33,836 nucleotides of DNA from Rickettsiales bacterium (GTDB taxonomy: Bacteria > Pseudomonadota > Alphaproteobacteria > Rickettsiales > Deianiraeaceae), in the NCBI GenBank assembly GCA_947424985.1, contig CANDYN010000002.1, forward strand, positions 1 through 33,836. The letters run 5' to 3'. Both the position numbers and the translations under genes were made by a program. This document shows positions 9,476 through 16,000 of the stretch, piece after piece (positions within the stretch are counted from its first letter, which is position 1; every line of letters begins with the position of its first letter). The notes under the pieces were generated by a model, which was given only the letters and a program-made list of their open reading frames with translations, was not told the DNA's origin and did not search any database.

Positions 9476-9639
9476 CTTGGTGCCAGGAGTTTAGCAACAC
9501 CTTAAAACCCAGTGCTTACCCTATTCGATATCAGAGATACCTTATTCAGATAAACTCCTGACGTGCAGGAGTCCTTTGTACGATTGAAGCTCGGACAAAA
9601 TATAACTGATTTCAAAGTGTTGCTAAGCACTGTCAACCA
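9476..9639 (-). ncRNA. Structured leader RNA, cassette 1
   Basis: Sense GGUUGACAGUGC-UUAGCAACACUUU ... GUCCGAGCUUCAAUCGUACAAAGGACUCCUG ... AAGGUGUUGCUAA-ACUCCUGGCACC; terminal stem compensated relative to the other units. Confidence 0.75.
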
Positions 9640-9696
9640 TTACAACTAGTGTATATGTAATTTCATAAAAGTCAATTATAAAATAATTTGTAAAGT

Positions 9697-9906
9697 TTAT
9701 TTAGCAAATAACCTCTTAAACACCTCCTCACTTCTTAGAGTGTCAGCAATAGCACCATGATTTCTTTTAATACCCGCTGCTTCACCAACTCTTTCCATAA
9801 AATAAATTATTTTATCTCTAAGCTCTAAATCGGTAATTGACTCAAAAGCCATGCTAAGATGTTTTAATTGAATTTCAGCTCTGTGAGCCAATTGTTTTTG
9901 TGTCAT
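9697..9906 (-). CDS. Cassette sORF 2
   Basis: MTQKQLAHRAEIQLKHLSMAFESITDLELRDKIIYFMERVGEAAGIKRNHGAIADTLRSEEVFKRLFAK; most divergent C-terminus of the six. Confidence 0.85.
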   Translation of the reverse strand: MTQKQLAHRAEIQLKHLSMAFESITDLELRDKIIYFMERVGEAAGIKRNHGAIADTLRSEEVFKRLFAK

Positions 9907-9935
9907 AAATAAACCAAATAATTAATAAAAAACTA

Positions 9936-10103
9936 CTTGGTGTCAGGAGTTGAACACACCGAAAACCTAGTGCTCATCCTATTAATGCCTTATTAGGAGC
10001 ATCTTATTCAGATGAACTCCTGACTTACAGGAGTCCTTTGTACGATTGAAGTTCGGACAAATATATATAACCGGCATTCTGTGTGTTCAGCACCATCAAC
10101 CAA
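9936..10103 (-). ncRNA. Structured leader RNA, cassette 2
   Basis: Conserved core plus terminal stem UGAACACAC/GUGUGUUCA. Confidence 0.75.
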
Positions 10104-10160
10104 TGTGGACAATATATACGATAATTTTATAAAAGTCAAGGGTTCTTTGTTGCTCAATCA

Positions 10161-10382
10161 TTATCGTATCTTTCCAACCATCCTATCAAACACATCATCA
10201 CTAACCAATGTTTTTTTTATCGCACTATGATTTCTTTCAATACCTGCTGCTTCCCCTACTCTTTCCATAAAATATATAACCCTATCTCTAAGTTCAAGAT
10301 CAGTAATTGATTCAAAATGCATACTTAAATGCTTTAATTGAGTTCTAGCTCTTTGAGCTAATTGTTTGTGTGTAAAAGTCAT
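10161..10382 (-). CDS. Cassette sORF 3
   Basis: MTFTHKQLAQRARTQLKHLSMHFESITDLELRDRVIYFMERVGEAAGIERNHSAIKKTLVSDDVFDRMVGKIR. Confidence 0.85.
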   Translation of the reverse strand: MTFTHKQLAQRARTQLKHLSMHFESITDLELRDRVIYFMERVGEAAGIERNHSAIKKTLVSDDVFDRMVGKIR

Positions 10383-10410
10383 AAATAAACCAAATAATTA
10401 ATAAAAACTA

Positions 10411-10574
10411 CTTGGTGTCAGGAGTTTAGATACACTCAAAAATCCAGTGCTCATCCTATTGAATGCCCAAGAGCATCTTATTCAGATGAACTCCTGACAT
10501 AACAGGAGTCCTTTGTACGACTGAAGTTCGGACAAATATAACTGATTTTTGAGTGTATCTAGCACCGTCAACCA
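10411..10574 (-). ncRNA. Structured leader RNA, cassette 3
   Basis: Terminal stem UAGAUACACUCAAAAAUC/GAUUUUUGAGUGUAUCUA, 18 bp. Confidence 0.78.
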
Positions 10575-10634
10575 ATGTGGATAATATATACGATACTTTA
10601 TAAAAGTCAAGAGTTCCTTGTTGTTCAATCATTA

Positions 10635-10850
10635 TCACTCTCCAACCATCCTATCAAATACATCATCACTAACCAATGTTTCTTTTATCGCACCATGATT
10701 TTTTTCAATTCCAGCAAACTCTCCCACTCTTTCCATAAAATAAACTATTTTATCTCTAAGTTCGAGATTAGTGATACTTTCAAAAGCCATGTTAAGATGT
10801 CTTGATTGAGTATCAGCTCTGTGAGCTAATTGTTTTTGTGTAAAAGTCAT
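10635..10850 (-). CDS. Cassette sORF 4
   Basis: MTFTQKQLAHRADTQSRHLNMAFESITNLELRDKIVYFMERVGEFAGIEKNHGAIKETLVSDDVFDRMVGE. Confidence 0.85.
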   Translation of the reverse strand: MTFTQKQLAHRADTQSRHLNMAFESITNLELRDKIVYFMERVGEFAGIEKNHGAIKETLVSDDVFDRMVGE

Positions 10851-10882
10851 AAATAAACCAAATAATTATAAATAAAAAATTA

Positions 10883-11046
10883 CTTGGTGTCAGGAGGCTA
10901 GAAACACCGAAAGTCTAGTGCTTATCCTATTGAATGCTTTAGGGCATCTTATTCAGATAAACTCCTGACTTACAGGAGTCCTTTGTACGATTGAAGTTCG
11001 GACAAAAATATAACTGACATTTAGTGTTTCTAGGCACCATCAACCA
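10883..11046 (-). ncRNA. Structured leader RNA, cassette 4
   Basis: Terminal stem CUAGAAACAC/GUGUUUCUAG and the conserved core. Confidence 0.75.
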
Positions 11047-11064
11047 ATGTGGATAATATATACG

Positions 11065-11085
11065 ATCACTTTATAAAAGTCAATT
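11065..11085 (-). promoter_or_regulatory. Promoter-like box of cassette 4, representative of all six cassettes
   Basis: Minus-strand AATTGACTTTTATAAAGTGATCGTATATATT just upstream of the leader; the TTGACTTTTAT element recurs before each leader (e.g. TTGACTTTTATAAAATCATCGTATACATT before cassette 5). Exact -10 not certain. Confidence 0.55.
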
Positions 11086-11149
11086 ATAAAATAATTAGGG
11101 AAAAGATAGTAATTTTAATATCGTAAGAGAAGAAGGTGCTGTAAATACC

Positions 11150-11515
11150 TTACTTATTAGCAGCCGCTTTCTTTGCTTCGTCAATTTTGTGCATGCAATC
11201 AATCGCAAGCTTTGGACTCCCAACATATTGCTTACAATCCTTATATCCTCCAATTTTATCCGCAAATCTTTTGCACTCCGCGCGAACACCACTTGGGAAA
11301 ATACATCTCGCCCAAAGCTTAAAATCACCGGAAAAAGGACACGTTGTGTAGTCAGAAGGTGAACAGTAATTAAGACCGTGTTGCATAACCTGACCCTTAA
11401 TTGTGGCCTGATTTACAATCGCCTGAGCCTGAACAGTGTTTGCGTTTGAAATAACGGCAGCAAAAGCGTTTGATGAAAACAGAACAACTACTAAAAATAA
11501 AATAATCTTTTTCAT
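11150..11515 (-). CDS. Secreted six-cysteine protein A
   Basis: Signal peptide MKKIILFLVVVLFSSNAFAA; mature six Cys align with the next two ORFs. Confidence 0.75.
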   Translation of the reverse strand: MKKIILFLVVVLFSSNAFAAVISNANTVQAQAIVNQATIKGQVMQHGLNYCSPSDYTTCPFSGDFKLWARCIFPSGVRAECKRFADKIGGYKDCKQYVGSPKLAIDCMHKIDEAKKAAANK

Positions 11516-11533
11516 AAACTTATAATTTAATTT

Positions 11534-11785
11534 TTAATTCCTTTGTGTAATCTCATCAACACACTCCAATGTCTGTTTTTCATTGTCATACTTCTGACAA
11601 GCGGGATACTGTAAAACAAGCTGTCCATATTTTTGGCAATAAGAGCTGACATCCGCATTTGTCGCAACGCACTGAAGATAGTTTGAAGATGATCCACATA
11701 TTCTATCGTCAGCCTCTGAACAATTGGCAGCAAAAGCGTTTGATGAAAACAAAACAAATACCGAAAATAAAATAATCTTTTTCAT
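11534..11785 (-). CDS. Secreted six-cysteine protein B
   Basis: MKKIILFSVFVLFSSNAFAANCSEADDRICGSSSNYLQCVATNADVSSYCQKYGQLVLQYPACQKYDNEKQTLECVDEI. Confidence 0.8.
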   Translation of the reverse strand: MKKIILFSVFVLFSSNAFAANCSEADDRICGSSSNYLQCVATNADVSSYCQKYGQLVLQYPACQKYDNEKQTLECVDEITQRN

Positions 11786-11870
11786 AAATAAAATAATACG
11801 ATTTCAAAAGATAAGTGTAAATTCAATAAAAGTCAATTATTTTTTTATTATGACTTTTTTAAAACCAACA

Positions 11871-12125
11871 TTAACCTCTTCGTATAGCCTCAATGCAATT
11901 TAATGTATCGAATTCATTGTCGTGTATTTTACACTCCGGATATGTTAAAACAAGAAGCCCGTACGTCTTACAGTCAAAACTAACGCGTATATTATCCACA
12001 ATACAATCAATATAGCTTGAAGATGGTCCACAAATGTCATCGTCTTCCGGTAAACAATTGTTAGCCAAAGCGTTTGATGATAAAACCAGAATGGCAATAA
12101 AAAATAACCCAACGCCCTTAAGCAC
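11871..12125 (-). CDS. Secreted six-cysteine protein C
   Basis: MLKGVGLFFIAILVLSSNALANNCLPEDDDICGPSSSYIDCIVDNIRVSFDCKTYGLLVLTYPECKIHDNEFDTLNCIEAI; clear paralogue of B. Confidence 0.8.
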   Translation of the reverse strand: MLKGVGLFFIAILVLSSNALANNCLPEDDDICGPSSSYIDCIVDNIRVSFDCKTYGLLVLTYPECKIHDNEFDTLNCIEAIRRG

Positions 12126-12178
12126 AGCAAAAGAAAATTTTAAAAGAATAGTACAATTTTCGTAAGAGTCAAAAATAT

Positions 12179-12425
12179 TTACGCTTTTTCAGCCCAAATT
12201 TCATCTTGATTTCCGAGTCCATAAATTTGGCTAAAATTTTTTTGATTCATTCCAAAAGCCAAGAACCCATTATCAATACCGTTTCTACTATCAAGATATG
12301 CAAGTTCAGAGACATAATCAACTTCACCAAAGGCAGTTTTAAATGGCATAGTTATTGAACGATTTGTAAAATGCAGGTTGATTAAATCTCCTCCTGCGAT
12401 ATTGAAATTACTATCTTTTCCCCAA
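12179..12425 (-). pseudogene. 5'-truncated gene remnant cut off at the cassette 5 boundary
   Basis: Minus-strand frame GKDSNFNIAGGDLINLHFTNRSITMPFKTAFGEVDYVSELAYLDSRNGIDNGFLAFGMNQKNFSQIYGLGNQDEIWAEKA*; no start codon before an in-frame TAA just upstream, inside the cassette promoter region. Confidence 0.6.
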
Positions 12426-12472
12426 TTATTTTATAATTGACTTTTATAAAATCATCGTATACATTGTTCATA

Positions 12473-12638
12473 TTGGTTGACGGTGCGTAACAACACTGAG
12501 TGCCGGTTATATTATTTGTCCGAACTTCAATCGTACAAAGGACTCCTGCATGTCAGGAGTCTATCTGAATAGAGATACTATGTATTAAATAGGATAGGCA
12601 CTGGGTTTTCTGTGTTGTTACCCTCCTGACACCATTTG
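12473..12638 (+). ncRNA. Structured leader RNA, cassette 5
   Basis: Terminal stem GUAACAACAC/GUGUUGUUAC, internal stem CUAUC/GAUAG, GGACUCCUGCAUGUCAGGAGUC hairpin. Confidence 0.78.
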
Positions 12639-12667
12639 GTTATTATTAATAATTATTTGGTTTTTTT

Positions 12668-12889
12668 ATGACTTTTACACAAAAACAATTGGCTCACAGA
12701 GCTAACACTCAATCAAGACATCTTAATATGGCTTTTGAATCAATTACCGATCTTGAACTTAGAGATAAAATAATTTATTTTATGGAAAGAGTTGGAGAGG
12801 CAGCAGGCATTGAAAAAAATCATGGTGCGATAAAAGAAACTTTAGTAAGTGATGATGTATTTGATAGGATGGTTGGAGAGGTACGATAA
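12668..12889 (+). CDS. Cassette sORF 5
   Basis: MTFTQKQLAHRANTQSRHLNMAFESITDLELRDKIIYFMERVGEAAGIEKNHGAIKETLVSDDVFDRMVGEVR; nearly identical to sORF 4. Confidence 0.85.
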   Translation: MTFTQKQLAHRANTQSRHLNMAFESITDLELRDKIIYFMERVGEAAGIEKNHGAIKETLVSDDVFDRMVGEVR

Positions 12890-12946
12890 TGATTGAGCAA
12901 CAAAGAACCCTTGACTTTTATAAAATCACGTGCATAATTATTTATA

Positions 12947-13113
12947 ATGGTTGACGGTGCGTCGAAACACCTTTAGATCAGTTATTACTTGTCCGAGCTT
13001 CAATCGTACAAAGGACTCCTGCATGTCAGGAGTTTATCTGAATAAGATGCTCTTGAGTATCAAATAGGATAAGCACTGGATTTAAGAGTGTTTCGACCCT
13101 CCTGGCACCATTT
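12947..13113 (+). ncRNA. Structured leader RNA, cassette 6
   Basis: Terminal stem GUCGAAACAC/GUGUUUCGAC; hairpin GAUGCUC-UU-GAGUAUC; conserved core. Confidence 0.78.
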
Positions 13114-13141
13114 AGTTATTATTTAATTATTTGGTTTATTT

Positions 13142-13357
13142 ATGACACAAAAACAATTGGCTGAAACAAAGCTCCAATCTAAACAATTGAAGCATCTTAA
13201 CATGCATTTTGAATCAATTACTGATCTTGAACTCAGAGATAAAATAATTTACTTTATGGAAAGAGTTGGAGAAGCAGCAGGTATTGAAAGAAATCATGGT
13301 GCGATAAAAGAAACTTTAGTAAGTGATGATGTATTTGATAGGATGGTTGGAAAGTAA
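13142..13357 (+). CDS. Cassette sORF 6
   Basis: MTQKQLAETKLQSKQLKHLNMHFESITDLELRDKIIYFMERVGEAAGIERNHGAIKETLVSDDVFDRMVGK. Confidence 0.85.
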   Translation: MTQKQLAETKLQSKQLKHLNMHFESITDLELRDKIIYFMERVGEAAGIERNHGAIKETLVSDDVFDRMVGK

Positions 13358-13423
13358 GCTTGGCTTTTGTATACATAACAATTATTATTTACATTTTCTT
13401 CTGTCAAAAAAAAGTCTTTATTT

Positions 13424-13489
13424 GTCATCCTCGCGAAGGCGGGGATCCATCTATATTTTTTCTGGGTCCCCGCCTTCGCGAGGATGACA
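13424..13489. repeat. Dispersed palindromic repeat, family A
   Basis: gtcatcctcgcgaaggcggggatcca ... gggtccccgccttcgcgaggatgac. Confidence 0.85.
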
Positions 13490-13579
13490 GGAGTGAGGAG
13501 AGTGGTGTGAAGAAATATTCAACAATTTCATTTGACTTTTTCTTTTCACGTTTTATATTAAATTATCTAGTTTAGAATT

Positions 13580-15352
13580 ATGAGCAATTTACCAAAATGG
13601 AACCTGAAAACAATGTATGATGCAATAAATGACCCAAGAGTTGAACGAGATTTAACCAAGGCCGCAAATGACGCAAAAAGCTTTGCAAGCGACTATGAAA
13701 ATATGATAAAAAACCTACAACCGGATGGAATTTTCACGGCGCTTGAAAAATATGAAGAGATAAATAATCTAACCGCAAAACTTTATGTTTTTGCGTTTTT
13801 AAACTATGTAACAAATATCTCAAATCAAGAAAGCTCAAGCTTTTTGCAAAAAATAAAAGATAGCTTAACGAAAATTACCGTCACGCTTAGCTTTTTTACA
13901 ATACAAATTAATGAAATTACAGATGAAAATTTCAAAAAAATAATGGAAAATGAAGGTAAAATTTCAAAATATAAACCGTATTTACGAGATGTCAGAAGAT
14001 TTCAAAAACATATCCTTTCAAAAGAAAAAGAAGATATCTTAATTCAAAAAGATAGCACGGGAATTGAACAAATCATAAGAATTTTCGATGAACATCTAGC
14101 GCATTTAAAATTTAATATCGACTCAAAACCTGTTAATTTATCCTCTGCACTTGAAATGTTGTCATCGCACGATCCTGAAAAAAGAAAACAGGCCGGACTT
14201 GAACTTGGTAGGGTTTTGGATGAAAACGCGTGGTTTTATTCGGTAATTTTCAATGTAATTGCAAAAAATCAATCAGTTGACGATGGACTAAGGGATTATG
14301 AAAAACCGGTATCTAGTCGTAATCTTTCAAATTTTATCGAAGACGAAGTCGTTGCATGTCTTGCAAATTCCGTGAAAAAACGTTATTCATCAATTGCACA
14401 TAAATATTATCAAATTAAAGCAAAACTTTTGAATAAAGAAAAAATCGAATTTTATGACAGAAACGCACCAATAAACGTTGGCGAAGAAAGATCCTATTCG
14501 TTCGATGAAGCAAAAAAAATCGTCCTTGAAGCGTATTACGACTTCAGCCAAGAAATAGGAAAAATCGCGGAAAAATTCTTTGATGAAAAATGGATCGATG
14601 CCGAAGTTAGCGAATTTAAAATGAGCGGTGCATTTTGCCACCCAAATGCCGTTGAGTTAAACCCTTATGTAATGATGAGCTATTTCGGAAAAGTCCGCGA
14701 TATTTCAACCCTTGCGCATGAACTTGGGCACGGAATTCACATGTATTTATCAAGAAATTGTGGAATATTAATGCAAAATACACCCTTAACAATAGCTGAA
14801 ACAGCTTCGCTTTTTGGTGAACAACTTGTTTTTGAAAAAATGCTGAAATCGGCAATCTCAAAAGAGGATAAGGTGGCGATTTTATCACAAAAAATCGAGG
14901 ACACAATTAATACAATCGTGAGACAAATCTCGTTCTTTGATTTTGAAACTAAAATTCATGAAAAAAGAAAGCACGGAGAACTAAAAACCGAAGAAATAGG
15001 AGAAATCTGGATTGAAACCCAAAGAAATTCACTCGGTGACTCTATAAATCTTCCAAAAGAATATCAAAATTATTGGGCGTATATTTCACACTTTATCCAC
15101 TCGCCTTTTTATGTTTATTCCTACGCCTTTGGAAATTTACTCGTAAATGCGCTATTTAATTGTTATAAAAAAGAAATGGTGAGTGATTTCTCAACAAAAT
15201 ATATTGAAATGTTGTCAAGCGGAGGAAAATTACACCATGGCGAGCTTTTATCGCCTTTTGGGTTAAACGCAAAAGATGAAAATTTTTGGAACCTCGGTCT
15301 TGACCTAGCGGAAGACATGATCAAAGATCTTGAACTTGTAATTAATTCTTAA
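13580..15352 (+). CDS. pepF: Oligoendopeptidase F family M3 metallopeptidase
   Basis: HELGHGIHMYLS zinc motif, M3 architecture (590 aa). Confidence 0.93.
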   Translation: MSNLPKWNLKTMYDAINDPRVERDLTKAANDAKSFASDYENMIKNLQPDGIFTALEKYEEINNLTAKLYVFAFLNYVTNISNQESSSFLQKIKDSLTKITVTLSFFTIQINEITDENFKKIMENEGKISKYKPYLRDVRRFQKHILSKEKEDILIQKDSTGIEQIIRIFDEHLAHLKFNIDSKPVNLSSALEMLSSHDPEKRKQAGLELGRVLDENAWFYSVIFNVIAKNQSVDDGLRDYEKPVSSRNLSNFIEDEVVACLANSVKKRYSSIAHKYYQIKAKLLNKEKIEFYDRNAPINVGEERSYSFDEAKKIVLEAYYDFSQEIGKIAEKFFDEKWIDAEVSEFKMSGAFCHPNAVELNPYVMMSYFGKVRDISTLAHELGHGIHMYLSRNCGILMQNTPLTIAETASLFGEQLVFEKMLKSAISKEDKVAILSQKIEDTINTIVRQISFFDFETKIHEKRKHGELKTEEIGEIWIETQRNSLGDSINLPKEYQNYWAYISHFIHSPFYVYSYAFGNLLVNALFNCYKKEMVSDFSTKYIEMLSSGGKLHHGELLSPFGLNAKDENFWNLGLDLAEDMIKDLELVINS

Positions 15353-15999
15353 GATATTGAAGGATCAATAACGCCAGCTGCACTAAACCCTTCGGCGCGA
15401 ATTTTGCATGAACCACAATTTCCACAAGGTTTTTCCTCGATCGGATCGTAACAAGAAATTGTTTTTGAATAATCAACCGAAAGACGAGTTCCAAGCTGTA
15501 TTATCTCAGCTTTTGTCATGTCAAGCAAGGGAGTTTTTATTTCAAATTTCCCCTCAAAAGACGTTCCAAGATTGATTGTTTTCTCAAAAGATTTAATAAA
15601 TTCAGGGCGGCAATCCGGATATCCACTATAATCAATCGCGTTCGCACCTATAAAAATCTCACTAACGCCTATACTTTCCGCAAAACCGCTCGCAATTGAA
15701 AGGAAAATAGTATTCCTTGCCGGAACATAGGTCGACGGAAAGGCGTTATGACTAATCCCCCCTGTGTCATTTGCAATTAAAGCTGAATTAAAACCGGAGA
15801 AAATCTCCCGCATATTAAAAATCTTATGAGAAATTCCATATTTTTTTGCATTTTCTGCCGCAAGCTTCAATTCAATTGCATGTTTCTGTCCATATTCAAA
15901 ACTAATTGCAACAACTTCATAACCCTCACTTAAAGCAAAAACAAGAGTAGTAACGGAATCAAGTCCACCGGATAAGAGTAATACGCACTTTTTTTTCAT
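15349..15999 (-). CDS. queC: 7-cyano-7-deazaguanine synthase
   Basis: LLSGGLDSVTTL PP-loop and C-terminal CGNCGSCKIRAEGF cysteine motif. Confidence 0.95.
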   Translation of the reverse strand: MKKKCVLLLSGGLDSVTTLVFALSEGYEVVAISFEYGQKHAIELKLAAENAKKYGISHKIFNMREIFSGFNSALIANDTGGISHNAFPSTYVPARNTIFLSIASGFAESIGVSEIFIGANAIDYSGYPDCRPEFIKSFEKTINLGTSFEGKFEIKTPLLDMTKAEIIQLGTRLSVDYSKTISCYDPIEEKPCGNCGSCKIRAEGFSAAGVIDPSIS

Positions 16000-16000
16000 A

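Noticed and set aside
10456-10638. ORF MIMIEQQGTLDFYKVSYILSTL...
   Set aside because: Runs through the promoter and structured leader of cassette 3; not maintained in the other copies.
9476-13113. Integron attC sites (imperfect palindromes with variable arms beside small ORFs)
   Set aside because: No RYYYAAC/GTTRRRY boxes, no integrase, and the palindrome lies between promoter and paralogous ORF rather than after unrelated cassettes.
9476-13113. Type III toxin-antitoxin (ToxIN-like) RNA
   Set aside because: No short tandem repeats in the RNA, no terminator between RNA and ORF, and the ORF is too short for ToxN-type toxins.
9476-13113. HEARO/omega RNA, retron, group I/II intron or known riboswitch
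   Set aside because: No IscB/TnpB/RT ORF, no group II domain V or group I core motif, and no TPP, SAM, cobalamin, c-di-GMP or T-box consensus recognised. Needs an Rfam search to be definitive.
9238-13357. CRISPR array
   Set aside because: Units are ~465 bp with promoters and ORFs, not short repeats with unique spacers; no cas genes in the window.
13360-13575. 71-aa ORF downstream of cassette 6
   Set aside because: Largely translation of palindromic repeat A (CHPREGGDPS...GPRLREDDR).
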